A stretch of DNA of 64,000 nucleotides from Odobenus rosmarus divergens (Eukaryota > Chordata > Mammalia > Carnivora > Odobenidae): NCBI RefSeq assembly GCF_000321225.1, contig NW_004451652.1, forward strand, positions 574,590 through 638,589, written 5' to 3'. Position 1 is the stretch's first letter. Each line of letters starts with the position of its first letter. The notes below the pieces were generated by a model. That model saw nothing but the letters and a program-made list of their open reading frames with translations. It searched no databases and had not been told where the DNA came from. The position numbers were made by a program, and so were the translations under genes. Of this stretch, positions 22,317 to 34,329 are shown in pieces.

Positions 22317-24439
22317 TGTTTCAATGAGACGAAAGTGTTAGGATAATGGTTTGCAGTCAAAGTTTAAAAATCTGGATTTAAGATTCTTGAGGTTGACCAG
22401 ACCCATGGTATGACTTTGGAATTACAACATGGAAGTTGAATGGAGGCAAAGATCGTTGGCATAGAGAAGGTCAGTTAAGTAGCTCAGATGTAGGGTAAGA
22501 TGTTGGATAGTTCAGGATGAAGACTGTGGGTCAGATGACAATGTTCTCATTAAATGTTGGGGAATTGTCTGAAGATTAGAAGATGAGAGCAGCAGGTTCA
22601 GGTAAAAGGATGTAGAGCCAGACAGCATGAGCTTAAGAGGCTCCTTGAATGAAAATAAATGTGCAATAAACAGGAAGTGGCAGTAGGAAGCCAGGAGGAT
22701 GCCGTCCCTGCCTCCAGGGCTGAGATGTTCATGTTGACATATGGGAGAATGTGCAGCCTATACTAGAGAAGTCAACATGAAAAGAATTGACTTTTCATCA
22801 AAGTTAGGTTTCTGCTAAAAAAGGGCATACAGGGCATGCCCTGTGAGAAGTTAAGGATTTAAGGATGTAGAGAATTTGGATTTGATTGGTTGTTTTTGAG
22901 AATGGAGGATTCTGAAGACCCCTGACAGCAGAAGTGGAAGCATTTGGAGGGAAAGGAACAGAGGGAAGATGAGACACTAGGACTAATGAGCTTGATCTAT
23001 AGTGACATAAGAAGCTTTGGGTTAACCAGAAGTGACATAGATAGGATACCATGTAATTGGTGGAAATTTGGTCTTAAATAATTTTGGTGGTGGCACAGAC
23101 CCAAGTTTTCAGGAATCTGATTTCATAGATATCCTGTTCCCTACTGGTACTGAGCTGAAGCATCCTGCCAGGAAGCCATGGTGACCATTAAGGCCTCCTG
23201 TTGCTTCTTACCCTCTAGCATGTGCCAGATAGGTCCAGGCTTCAGAAAGAATGAATAGTTATTATAGTCAGTGGCAGTGAGTATAGTAAAGGTGACTCAA
23301 TGTGGTGATTCCATTTTGCCCACTTCTCCCTCAGTGCGACCTATAGGAATCTGAGAGATGCTTATGAGAACCCTGTGGTTGATCAATGGGATTGTTGAGG
23401 AATGCTTATTTCCATCTCTTTCTCCACAGGAGTTGGCTGAAATTCCCCAGTAGCCTCATAACACAGAGTTAGTCCCTTTCAGTTCTGAGAGGGAAGAAGT
23501 AGGGATTTTCCAGAAGGAAAGGAGAATCCCCTGCTGCAGTCCCACTATTGTTCATAATCATAAAAAAAGGTACAAAATTCCTCAGGTCAGAGTGTGAATT
23601 TTTTCATACCTTACACTAGAATGTTACAGGGCATGTATGTTCATACTTCAAACCCTGTAACCTCAGAAACTACATCTGGGAATTTGTATTACTTATTGCA
23701 GGTAAGATAAGGTAACAATTCATTCTTACCTAACAGATTGTGGTTCTTTTAAAAAAAAATTATGTGGACTTATCATTTTTTTCAGATATGACTCAGATGG
23801 TATTTACTTCTTCTTCTTGCTTTTTACTTCTTGTTCTTCCTTGATATCTAAGTTGGGACTGTGAGTGTAAATACTTTGGTTAATACAGACAATTTTCCAG
23901 GCAAGGGAAGTCACTCCTGTCAACAGGCATTTCATTGAATCCACAAGGGAAGCACACTCCTATTGTATTTGAGATGATATAACTATTTTGGATCTCTGGA
24001 GTCTATTGAGAGCTTTCTACTTTCAGGGGAAGTCTTGGGCATTAATTTATGCTTAATTTCAGTCAATTTCAGCACTAATCAGCTTCCCATCCCCATTCTT
24101 CAGCCAGTGGCAGACAGCTGTGCACATGTCCCTGAATCAGCTTGTACACATTTTGCAAGAATGAGAGTGGCAATAAGGACCCCATCCTCCAACTATCAGG
24201 GACCTGTGCTCTGATTGCTAATTGCTGCTTCTGATAATGGAGGTGCAGACACAGAGGTGGGTTGCTGTTGTTGCTACACCTCTGCTTATCTTTGGAACCT
24301 CCTCCCCTTTTAGCTGAAGTGACTTCCAGGAGATTTAAAGGGCTGGTACCTTTTTTCCCCCCCACACACTTAATTTACCTTTTTTTTTTTTTTTTCTATT
24401 TTCAGAGTCAGACATTAAAGACTAGTGTATTCAAAATCA
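22317..24439. other. unassigned sequence
   Basis: No recognised gene. 22330-23060 is purine-rich and may be an old repeat. Two splice-acceptor-like sites ('tctccctcag' at 23325-23334 and 'ctttctccacag' near 23429) stand in a 500-base stretch of balanced composition, but no open frame supports an exon. A T run lies at 24381-24395. Overlapping frames at 24075-24462 have no recognised features. Confidence 0.35.
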
Positions 24440-25744
24440 ATCATATATATGGGGGAAATTAGAAAGTCACCACACATGCCCAGGGAAAGGTGCAGACTCA
24501 GAAAAGACCTGGTAAGATCTTAAGTTCACACGTCTTACTGATCCTTGGCATAGAGACAGCCTATAACAATCAAAACAGAACTAGACACCCCAGCAAACCA
24601 TGGGGAAGGGGGAGAATATAATTTTCATGATTATCACATTATTAGATTAAAGTGTCTAGTTTTCAAATTAAAATCACAAGGCATATGAGTAAGTAGGAAA
24701 GTATGTCCCATTCAAAGAAAGACAACAAACCAACAGAAATTTTCTCTGAGAAAGACCTGATGGCAGATCTACTGGAAAAAGACTTTATAACAACTTTCTT
24801 AAAGATGCTTAGAGAACTAAAGGAATATGTGGAGAAATCAAGAAAATGATGTATGAACAAAATGAAACTATAAATGTAAGATATAAAACCTAAAAAGAAA
24901 CGAAAAAGAAATTCTGGAGCTGAAAAGTGTAACAACTGAAATGAAAAATTTACAAGAGAGATTCAAGGGTAGGATTGAGGAGGCAAAAGAAAGAATCAGT
25001 GAACTCGAAGATAAAACAATTAAGTTATGGAATCTGAGGAACAGAAAGAAAAATAATTGAGGAAAAGTGAACAGAGCCTAAGGGACCTGTGAGAAGCTAG
25101 CAAATGAATCAGCATATATGCATTGTAGGAGTCCAGAACAGAGATAGAGAAAGAAAAGTGGTAGAGAGACTATTTGATGAAATAACCAAAAATTTCCAAA
25201 ATTTGATGAAAGATATGAATATAAACATCCAGGAAGCTTAACAAACTCAAAGTAGGACGAACTCAAAGATGCTTACACTGAGACATGTTATAATCAAATT
25301 GTCAAAAGCCAAAAATCTTGAAAACAATGAGAGAGAAATGATGCATCACATACAAGGGATCATCAATAGGATAACTTATGGATTTCCCATTAAAAAACCT
25401 GTCGAAACCAGGAGGCAGTGCACTGATATATTTAAAATGCAAAACAAAAAAACAAAAAAACCTGTCAATCAGGAATCTTATATCAGATAAAACCGTCCTT
25501 CAAAAGTGAGGGGAAAATGAAAACATTACAAGATAAACCAAAGCCGAGGGAGTTTGTTACCATTAGACTTGCCCTACAGGAAGTGCTAAAGGGTGCCCTA
25601 CAGGTTGAAATGAAAATACACTAGATGGCAACTCAATGCCATATGAAGAAATAAAGATCATACTAAAGACAAATGCCTAAGCAATTATAAAAGCAAATAT
25701 AAAGCAATTATTAGTATTATTGTAATTATAAGGGAAAAACACAC
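24440..25744 (+). mobile_element. HAL1/old L1, ORF1 region, decayed
   Basis: Reads like the HAL1 (half-L1) or L1M ORF1 region: 'ctgagaaagacctgatggca', 'gatgcttagagaactaaagg', 'aaagaatcagtgaactcgaa' (coiled-coil coding part), 'gagagaaatgatgcatcaca' and 'gacttgccctacaggaagtg'. Frameshifts and stops break the frame throughout. The longest remaining plus frame is 73 codons at 25269-25490. Confidence 0.8.
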
Positions 25745-26215
25745 TCCTTCTGTGTCTCCTTTACTCTCACACTGCTTCCACACTCACAACCCTTTTGACA
25801 CTAGATTTGTGGGTTTTCTACACATCAATCAATTCTCTGCAACACCAGCTGGATGTCCTATGATTTCACTCAATTCTGATATTACCTACCTGGAGATAGC
25901 ATCAGATCCCACAGGTTAAGCACTCAATTTCACAAGACTGCCCTTCTCCACTCTACAGATGCCAATCACAAGTCTCAGTACTTCTCACTGATTGGCTGTA
26001 AATTGGGGTTTCCACAGTTGGGTTCAGTAGTTTGTTAGAATGGCTCACAGAACTCAGGGAAACACTTACTGTTTACTGGTTTATTATAAAAGGATATGAT
26101 AAAGAATACAGATTAACATGCAGCTGGAAGAAGTGCATATTTGCAGGATATTAGGGAAGGGGCTCAGAGTTTCCACGCCTAGCTGGGTACAACACCTTCC
26201 CAGTACCTCCATGGG
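25745..26215. mobile_element. LTR-like fragment inside the L1 composite
   Basis: The sequence changes abruptly from A-rich L1 to balanced composition. 'atggctcacagaactcaggg', 'tttactggtttattataaaa' and 'ggatatgataaagaatacag' are phrases I associate with an old endogenous LTR element. L1-like sequence resumes at about 26220. Family not assigned. Confidence 0.55.
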
Positions 26216-26219
26216 TTCA

Positions 26220-27965
26220 ACAACACTAATCAACAACAACGGAATATACATTCTTTTCAATTACACATGGGACAATTTCCAGGATAAATCATATATTAGG
26301 GCACAAATTAAGTCTCAATACATTTGAAAAGATGGATATCATACAAAGTATCTTTTCCAACCACAATGGGATGAAGTTAGAAATTAATAAAAGAAATAAA
26401 ACTGAAAAAATTCACATATTTGTGGAAATTAAACAACACATTCTTCAACAATCAAAGAAACAATCATTAGGGAAATTAGAAAATACTTAGAGTAAAATGA
26501 CAATGAAAGCACAATATACCAAAACTTATGGGACACAGTGAAAGCAGTGCTAAGGGGGAAAATATAGCTATAAATACTTATATTAAGAAAAAGAAAGATT
26601 TCAAATCAACAATCTATCTTTACAATTTAAAGAACTAGAAAAAGAAGAACAAACTAAATCTAAAACTAAAGGAAAGAAAGAAAAAGTAAAGGTTAGAGAA
26701 GTAGAACCTTTACTTAACACCATATAAAAAATTAACACAAAATGTATCAAAGACCTAAGTGTAAGACCTAAAACTATAAAACTCTTATAAGAAAACATAG
26801 GGCAAAAGATTCATCACATTGAATTTGGCAATGATTTTTGTGTATGACACCAAAGGCACAGTCAACAGAAGAAAACAGACAAATAGGATTTTATGAAAAT
26901 TAAAAATATCTGTGCATCAAAAAATACTAACAATAGAATAAAAATGCAACCCCCAGAATGGGAGAAAATATTTGCAAATCATATATCTGTAAAAGATTAA
27001 TATATAGAATATATAGAGAATTTCTACAACTCAATAATATCAAAAACACACAACCTGGTTCACAAATGGGCAAAGGACTTGAGTGGACGTTTCTCCAAAG
27101 ATGTATAAATGGCCAATGAACATGTAAAAAGATATTCAACATCACTAATCATTCGGGAAATGCAAGTCAAAGCTACAAAGAGATACCAGCTCATACCCAT
27201 TAGGATGGCTATCATAAAAAAATAAAAAAATAAAAAGTGAAGCAGGAAAATAACAATTGTTGGCCAGGATATGGAGAATTTGGAACTCTTGTGCACTGTT
27301 AATGAGAATGTAAAATGGTGCTGCCACTGTGGAAAATGGTATGGTGGTTTCTCCAAAAATAAAACAGAATTATTGCATGATTCAGCAATTCTACTTCTGG
27401 GTATGTATCTGAAAGAATTGAAAGCAGAGTCTTGAGGAGATATTTGTGCAACTATATTCATAGAGCATTATTCATAATAGCTAAAATGTGGAAGCAATGC
27501 AAGAGTCCTTTGATGGATGAATGAATAAGCAAAATGTGACATATATACAATGTATTATCATTCAACCTTTAAAAGGAAGGAAATTCTAGCATGTGCTCTA
27601 ATGTAGATGAACCTAAGAAACTTTATACTGAATGAAATAAGCCAGTCTCAGAAAGACAATTACTGTATGATTCCACTTACGTGAGTTAATTATAGTAGTC
27701 CAAATCATAGAAAAAGAAAGTACAAAGATGCTTGTCAGGGGCTAGGGTAAGAGGAAAGGGGAAGTTATTGTTTAATGGGTACAGAGTAAGCAAGCCTGGA
27801 GTAAAGGGATGGCCTTAGTCTAGTAAACTTAATAAAAACATATATATGACACAACAAAATTCTGGCTAAATCTTACCTTTTATAATATGACCTTAGTTTG
27901 TCCCTATAAGCTAAATTTCAATAAATTTCATATTACAGAAATTTTATAAGATATGCATAGATCTC
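26220..27965 (+). mobile_element. old L1 (L1M-type), ORF2 parts and 3' end
   Basis: Two ORF2 blocks are joined with a deletion near 26715. The first covers the 'tacattcttttcaattacac' to 'gcagtgctaagggggaaaat' segment. The second is the C-terminal part: 'aatgggcaaaggacttgagt', 'cattcgggaaatgcaagtca', 'caggatatggagaatttgga', 'gaatgtaaaatggtgctgcc' and 'gatgaatgaataagcaaaat'. The 3' UTR follows ('cttgtcaggggctagggtaa'). No long frame survives on the coding strand. Confidence 0.88.
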
Positions 27966-28164
27966 GGGGCGCCTGGGTGGCTCAGTCGTTAAGCATCTGC
28001 CTTCAGCTCGGGTCATGATTCCAGGTCCTGGGATCGAGCCCCGCATCGGGCTCCCTGCTCGGTGGGAAGCCTGCTTCTCCCTCTCCCACTACCACTGCTT
28101 GTATTCCCTCTCTCGCTGTGTCTCTCTCTGTCAAATAAATAAATAAAATCTTTAAAAAAAAAAA
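27966..28164 (+). mobile_element. SINEC (tRNA-derived carnivore SINE)
   Basis: Head 'ggggcgcctgggtggctcag', close to the young consensus, with tail 'caaataaataaataaaatct' and 13 A's. The 18-bp flanks 27948-27965 and 28165-28182 differ at one base (aagatatgcatagatctc / aagatatgcacagatctc). It sits at the right end of the L1 composite. Confidence 0.97.
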
Positions 28165-28185
28165 AAGATATGCACAGATCTCTAT

Positions 28186-28268
28186 AGCTTAAGATACATC
28201 TACATCTATATTGATATCTGCATTTATATTTACATCTATATTTAAAATATATATTTACATATAACAAT
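28186..28268. repeat. AT-rich imperfect minisatellite
   Basis: Repeats of an 'acatctatattt'-like unit ('tacatctatattga', 'tttacatctatattta') lie just right of the SINEC target duplication. Confidence 0.65.
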
Positions 28269-28429
28269 CTTTTAAAAATTCTAGGCAATATATTTTTCAA
28301 AAAGAATGGGGACTCCTATAAAAATAAAAGAATAAAAGTCTCCCCAATAAAACAAAGAATGAGACCTTCAAGAAGCAAGTATTAAAACATTATCAATGTT
28401 ATACAAGTTAGATAAGATGGAAATTGAAA

Positions 28430-29100
28430 ATTATTTGTAGATATGGTTGTTACAAGATCATTGGTGGGTTAAAGAAGATGACTTTTAGAGGGATGGTGAC
28501 AGAAGCTGAACTCACTGGATTGAGGAATGAATGAACCTAAGGAAGTCATGAGTATAAATTATGTAACACTTCCAAGAAAATTAATGGTAAAGATAAGGAA
28601 GGAAATAGGCAATAGTTTATATAGTGTGTAGGAGGAAGAATTTTCTTTTTTACTTTTTTCAGAATACGAAGACTGAAAGCATGTTGTAGAGGAGGGGAAG
28701 GAGACTCTGGAAAGAGGGATATTGAAAATAGAGATGATGAGAAGTTGCTAGTCAAAACATCTCAAAGGAGATAAGAACTAGATTTAGAACACAGATTAAC
28801 CTGCCAGGGATAAAGAGCATTCTTTCTGGCAAGATAGGTTGCAAGACCAAGAGAATGGGTGTCATTACTGCAAGGTTAGAGGTATAAAGGGGGAAACTTG
28901 AAGGAGTTCATATTTGAAGGCCTGTCATCTGTGAGATAGGTAGCAGACATATTTCTGAAAGATGACAGTCATGATCCTGAGACAATGCTAGAGATTTGAG
29001 AAAGCCCTTAGAAAATGTGAAATGGAGTTTACCAGAAACAAGACAAAAGAAAATAAAAGGATTGATGACAAAAATAATTATATATCTAAGTTACAATCTT
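28430..29100. other. purine-rich sequence, possible ancient repeat
   Basis: A/G-biased on the plus strand ('gtagaggaggggaaggagac'). Resembles other purine-rich blocks in this window (18740, 22080, 45740), but I cannot assign a family or prove they are related. Confidence 0.35.
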
Positions 29101-29374
29101 GTCAAAACCTAATTGGAAAATGCTAGCACTTCAGCTATACTACCAAAACTCATTGGATCTGGAATGTGAAAAATTATTTTTAGTAGCAAATACAATAAAA
29201 ATTTTATTGATGTCATGTTGATATTTCTATCCACAACTCTGATGCGCATATGTGAAAAAGTCACACCATATTTGCTTGCCATAAAGAATGTTAGAAATGG
29301 GAAAAATGAGAGCAGATATGGTTTGAAAAACTGAGCTTCCTGAGAAATAGTTAACCGAAATAAATCAAACAATT

Positions 29375-29578
29375 TAGGAGTAAGCTCTACAGGTGGACAG
29401 ACTGGATTTGTATCAGGGCTTCACTGCTTGCTAGGCAAGCTACTTCTGTCTTGCTCTCCCTTCTATATGAAAAATAGTACCATCTTCTTTGGGGTTTTGT
29501 GAGGACTATGGAGTAATTCAAAATACTTATTTTTTAAAACAATACTTGCATATGAAGCATTAAATAAATTTTAGCTCT
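29375..29578 (+). mobile_element. MIR SINE, diverged
   Basis: 'ggtggacagactggatttgt', 'cttgctaggcaagctacttc', 'ggggttttgtgaggactatg' and the ending 'gcattaaataaattttagct' follow MIR from its tRNA-like part to its 3' end. Confidence 0.72.
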
Positions 29579-29579
29579 T

Positions 29580-30440
29580 TTTTTTTTAATTATTCCTAAT
29601 ACCAGTTCTAAGGAAAAGTGAGGACAGAAATTTTTGTCCTCTAGTGGAAGGTTTATACAAATAATATTTCTGTTGCTCCTGCTATACCCCCAAGTGAGGA
29701 GTTTGTTAGATTATGGAAAAGCTCCTCTCCCAGCAACACTGAGTATGGCCAACAACAAAAAACAGTATTTCCCTTTGGGCTAGATGCAAGACCCTCCTGT
29801 AAGGAAGAAAGAGGAAGAAAAACTTGCTAGTCCACATCCTCTGAGATAAATCACAGTACTTGCCTAGATTTCAGTGGGAAAAGAGGCTAACAGTGTACAT
29901 GTAGTTTTATTCTACTAGGAATCAGTAGATCAGTGAGTAAAAGCTTTGTCTTTCTACAAAAGTAGGAGAATTGAGAATAAAAGTCATTTTTCTAACTTCC
30001 CAACCTTTGAATGAACATAGAAGCAAGAAAATAATGAATCAGAGGGCACAAAGGTGAGGTTTTAAACACTGAGAAGTACATGCAAGATAACATGACCTGA
30101 GCAACACTTGGAAATTTTCTTAAAAAATATTTTCTTTCTTTGGCCTGAGACCTCCAGAGTTAGCCTTGACTGTATTTAATCCTTAAGTTCCTTAGAATAT
30201 TCTTTCTAAATCAAGAGCATTGCCATCTATTGATTGATCTTTATTTTTTATTTTCTTTACAATCTGTTAGTGGTATGTTTATGTTAATAGGGCTCTGTAG
30301 TTGGCATCTACAAGGGCAGATCAAGAGACAAGGTCTAATACAAGGTCTTCTTCTTGGATCATCATAGAACTCCCTCCCCATTATGGAATGGAGCAGCTGG
30401 TACAATGTTGAAGTAAACATTCTGTTTTCTTTAATTAAGA
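29580..30440. other. unassigned sequence
   Basis: No gene or repeat is recognised. A T run follows the MIR end. Confidence 0.4.
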
Positions 30441-30660
30441 AAGCAGTGTGGTAAACCAGTAGGTAAATAAACTATAGAGTTAAAAAACTTGCTTACAATC
30501 AACTGTGTTACTTCAATCAAAATTCACCTTGCCTCTCCAAGCTTCAGTTAAAAAGAGCAAAACAATACCTACGCCTGGGACTGTGAGGCTCAAACAGGAT
30601 AATGTGCTTATGAAATCACTTCATATCTGAAACGCTGTAAAATATGAAATATTATTATAT
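30441..30660 (+). mobile_element. MIR SINE, diverged
   Basis: 'aagcagtgtggtaaaccagt' at the tRNA-like end, 'aactgtgttacttcaatcaa', 'cttgcctctccaagcttcag' and 'ggactgtgaggctcaaacag', in MIR order. Near full length. Confidence 0.7.
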
Positions 30661-31048
30661 AGTAATGTTTATTAATATCTAGTTTTAAAATAACTCTGTA
30701 CTTTAAGAAATGACCCCCGGAAGAAAATATCGGTGTCAAAATTAAACTTCCAAAGACACACAGGGAATAGTTCCAGTGACTTTTATAACAAAAAAACTGA
30801 AAATGTTCACAAATTGTAGCTCCTGGTAAGTCTTTGTAGCCTAAATTTTATGGATGTGAGTTTTCAACAATAATCAGCAACTTGCAGTTAAAAATGGCAG
30901 TCTAAGAATATATGCTAACCTCTCTCATTTTCCTGAGGGCCACTGAAATAACAACAACAACAAAAGATATAAACAAAGGAATAAATCCAAAGCTGCTCTA
31001 GGGCATTAAACAACAACAACAAAAACAAAAAACAGATCCAACAGTCAC
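30661..31048. other. unassigned AT-rich sequence
   Basis: Nothing recognised apart from an 'aacaacaacaacaaaa' simple run near 30952. Confidence 0.4.
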
Positions 31049-31064
31049 AAATTTCTGCAAGTTA

Positions 31065-31259
31065 TGGGATGCTTTTGTGGCTCAGTTGGTTAAGTGTCCA
31101 CTTCTTGATTTCAGCACAGGTCATGATCTCAGGGTCCTGAGACTGAGATGGAGCCCCATATTGGGCTCCGCAGTCACTGGGGAGTCTGCTTCTCTCCCTC
31201 TCCCTATACCCCTCTCCCTGTTCTCTCTCTCTCTCAAATAAATACATAATCTTTTAAAA
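31065..31259 (+). mobile_element. SINEC, older diverged copy
   Basis: The head is altered ('tgggatgcttttgtggctca'), and the body keeps 'aggtcatgatctcagggtcc' and the 'caaataaatacataatcttt' tail. The 16-bp target duplication 'aaatttctgcaagtta' (31049-31064 and 31260-31275) is nonetheless perfect. Confidence 0.95.
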
Positions 31260-31624
31260 AAATTTCTGCAAGTTACAAGGATTCACATTTAATTTCAAGG
31301 AGAAACCAGAGCAAACAACAAATAAACTGTAAGTAAAACCATTCTTCAGTAGACACAGGAAAAGAACTGATAAAGAGAAGTGAACGTAGCTGATTTTTTC
31401 TCCCCCAATTCATCCTAGAGAAATTCTAAGCTCAGAGACAGCAAGAACAAGATGTATTACTTTCAGGATTTCAAAATTCTGAGAGAACAGCTTTATAAAA
31501 ATAGTGAGAATCTCCTGGGGGTGTGAAAGGAAGGAGGAGCTTCAGATGCATGTACTGGGCAGAGTGAGAAAAGTATTTCCAGAATGCTATTAAAGACTCT
31601 GGGGGAAGAAGAGAAATTGACAGA

Positions 31625-31800
31625 GTTTTTCAAGTTCTGCACTATTGAAATTTGGGGCTGAACAATTTTTTTGTTGTTGTGGAGGACTGTCCTGTATGTC
31701 ATAGTATTTTTGCCAACATCTTTGGCCTGTACTCACTGGATACCAGCAGCTCTCCCACCCCTACCAAACTGTGACAGTTAAAAATATCTGTAGTCATTGC
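31625..31800 (+). mobile_element. hAT-type DNA transposon, same family as 2203
   Basis: 'gttctgcactattgaaattt', 'gaggactgtcctgtatgtca', 'tttggcctgtactcactgga' and 'aactgtgacagttaaaaata' match the family in the same order as the copy at 2203. Confidence 0.7.
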
Positions 31801-31904
31801 TTCCAGATTTATATGTTAGATATTTATTTATTCATCTAATATCTGTTAGATTTACTAGTTATTCATGGCAATATTATGATTTATAATAAATATATATTTG
31901 GTCA

Positions 31905-32775
31905 TTTCTCATCTATATTTGGTCTTCTCCACAGTTCTTGGCTCACAGCTCAACACACCATTGGAATTTCCTAAGTGTTAAGAGTGATAAAGGTGTCTTG
32001 TTATGTTAATGAGGTGATTTTTGGAAAGCACCTACGGATGGGGACTGTTTACCAATGGAGCTAACCACTTGATTAAAAGGTTGGAACTTTCATTCTCACC
32101 CCCTGACCTCTTGGGAGAGGAGAGAGACTAGAAGTTAAATCAGCCACCAATGGCTAATGAATTAATCAATCATGCCTATGTCATTCAGCCTCCATAAAAA
32201 CCCAAAAGGAAAGGATTCAGGGAGCTTCTGTATTAGAAAGCTCCCATGTGCTATTGTGTGGGACCCCAAGCTCCAAAAGAACAGAAACTCCTTTGTTGGA
32301 GACCTTGCCATATGTATCTCTTCATCTGGCTATTGATTCGTATCCTTTAATATCCTTTGTAATAAATTGATAATCTAGTGAGTAAACAGGTTTTCCTGAG
32401 CTCTGTGAACTGTTCTAGCAAATTAATTGAACCCAAGGAGGGAATTGTGGGAAACTCTGATTTATAGCCAGTTGGTCAGAAGTACAGGTACCAACCTGGC
32501 CTTGTGATTCATATCCTAAGTTGGAAACAGTCATTGGAACTCCCAGTTTGTAGCCAGTAGGTCAGAAGCACAGGTAATAACATAGGCCTGCAACTGACAT
32601 CTGAAGTGGAGGGTAGTCTTGTGGGACTGAGCCCTTGTGGAATCTGATTCTATCTCTGAGTAGACCATATTAGAATTGAGTTGAACTCTTGGACACCATG
32701 CTGGTATCTGAGAATTGCTTGTTGGTGTGGGGAATCCTAGACACACACACACACACATTGCTTTTGGGTCCAAGA
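31905..32775 (+). mobile_element. old LTR-like repeat (family not assigned)
   Basis: A long diverged repeat: 'tggaatttcctaagtgttaa', 'gtgtcttgttatgttaatga', 'tcaatcatgcctatgtcatt', 'gcctccataaaaacccaaaa', 'ttgtaataaattgataatct', 'ggttttcctgagctctgtga' and 'agtcttgtgggactgagccc'. The 'cataaaaa' followed about 180 bases later by 'aataaa' gives the look of an LTR. An (AC)n run lies at about 32740-32757. Two short related phrases ('gtagccagtaggtcagaag', 'atagccagttggtcagaag') show an internal repeat. Confidence 0.6.
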
Positions 32776-32777
32776 AC

Positions 32778-33126
32778 CTAATTTATTCATCCTGATCATG
32801 TTTTTGGTTTTTCTTTTGTGAGCCTTATCTTTTCATATTTTTCACCTGAATGCTGGGTTGACTGGTAGTAACCCATCATGGATTTTCTCTACAGTCTGTA
32901 AGTGTATTTTCCCAATGGGCCTCTTACCTGATGGAAGGCTTTTATGGGAACTCTCAGTAAGGGGAGAATACTGCCTTGTAGACTTCCTTTCAGGATGGGT
33001 AGGCATATAGTAGACAGATGTCTTGACAGTCTCACATTTGGTAAGAAAAGGAAAAAAAAAAGGAGTTTAATCTGAGGGCAAAGAGCAAGCAAAGTTATCT
33101 TTCCTTTTTAAAATAATTTCCTTTTC
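32778..33126. other. unassigned sequence
   Basis: No gene or repeat is recognised. Confidence 0.4.
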
Positions 33127-33340
33127 GGGATGCCTGGGTGGCTCAGTTGGTTAAGTGTCTGCCTTCAACTCTGGTCATGATCTCAGGGTTCTGGGATCGA
33201 GTCCCGTGTCAGACTCCTTGCTCAGCAGGAAGCCTGCTTCTCTCTCTCCCTTTGTCTGCTGCTCCCCCTGCTTGTGTGTTCTCTCTCTCTCTCTGAGAGA
33301 AGTAAATAAATAAAATCTTTAAAAAATAAAATACAATACA
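33127..33340 (+). mobile_element. SINEC (tRNA-derived carnivore SINE)
   Basis: Head 'gggatgcctgggtggctcag', body 'ctggtcatgatctcagggtt', CT-rich stretch, tail 'agtaaataaataaaatcttt' followed by an A-rich run extended with 'aatac' units. Target duplication is only approximate (left 'ttccttttc', right 'ttccttctc'). Confidence 0.94.
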
Positions 33341-33564
33341 ATATTTTCCTTCTCATCCATTGTGGACTTTCCATTTTCCCATTTTTTTTTCAGAATTTCC
33401 CTATTTGGCATTGATACCCAACCTGTAAGTCCTATCAGAAAAGATCCTGCATTTTATTTTTAGAGCAGATTAAAAACATTATCCTAAAGGCAAACAGCTA
33501 CTGCTGATAGGGATGGAAGTAGTAGTTCTGCTCCAGCTACCTTATAAACATATCTTTAACTAAG

Positions 33565-33635
33565 TTATCTTTAATTAACTAGCTAATATATAAATATATA
33601 GTATAATTAGCTATAAATTAATTTAGTTAATTGGC
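33565..33635. repeat. AT-rich imperfect palindrome
   Basis: The left arm near 33572-33590 ('taattaactagctaatata') pairs with the right arm 33602-33632 ('tataattagcta' and 'tttagttaatt'), with small loops. A cruciform or hairpin is possible. It may also be low-complexity AT sequence. Confidence 0.5.
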
Positions 33636-33959
33636 TAATAATTCCTCACTTCACTCCTATTCTTGTGCTCATTCAGTTTAAGCTTGGAGTTTTTCTGGGT
33701 CTCCACTAGGAAGAGAATTCTCAATTCAGTAGTTTTTTTCTATAGATTAGGTTTCTTTCTTTTGGTTTCTCTGTCAATTTTATCCCATCCACTTTCTATT
33801 TACAGAAATCCCTCAAAATTTTTGGTCCACTACTGACACCCTTTCTTTTGTGGTTTTAATCTTGTAACTTCTTTTTTTTTTTTTTTTACCCCCTGTCATT
33901 TCAATGTGATTTTGGAAGAAAAGGTTTCTCAATGCTTTTGAACCAATTCTCTCACTTCA

Positions 33960-34325
33960 ACCTGTGCAACTTTCTCTCTGAGTCTTTGCTTGAGCTATTC
34001 CTCCTGGTAGAAATACATTACTTTTTCAAATATCTCCTATCCTTTAAGGTCCACATTAATTTTTAACTTCCTTCAAGAAATGAGCTCCACAGCTACTCCC
34101 TTTCCAAGCAGTTATTGTTCTCTTACCTGAACTAGTATAACACTCATTCTCTCTTAGTTTTTTGGAACTTACCATGCTTATATTGCTGCTTAAACTTACT
34201 TTTTTCAGGTCTATATGCCAAAGAATTTCTGTCCTTTGGAAGCAAATATCCCTTTAAAATTTTTAAGTCTTTCTTGTTATAAATGCAATGCCTTATTCCA
34301 ATAGTTGCTCAGTAAATATTTTAAA
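33960..34325 (+). mobile_element. L2 LINE 3' fragment
   Basis: 'gagtctttgcttgagctatt', 'aaggtccacattaattttta', 'cttccttcaagaaatgagct' and 'tgctcagtaaatatttt' follow the L2 3' UTR. Diverged. Confidence 0.65.
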
Positions 34326-34329
34326 AATC

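Noticed and set aside
23320..23560. Possible exon after acceptor-like 'ctttctccacag'
   Set aside because: The sequence after the site meets a stop within eight codons and no donor or frame supports an exon.
27060..27461. 133-codon minus-strand frame
   Set aside because: It is antisense to the decayed L1 ORF2 C-terminal region and includes its ORF2 shadow.
31905..32775. Active endogenous retrovirus
   Set aside because: Only an old, diverged LTR-like block is present, with no gag, pol or env reading frame next to it.
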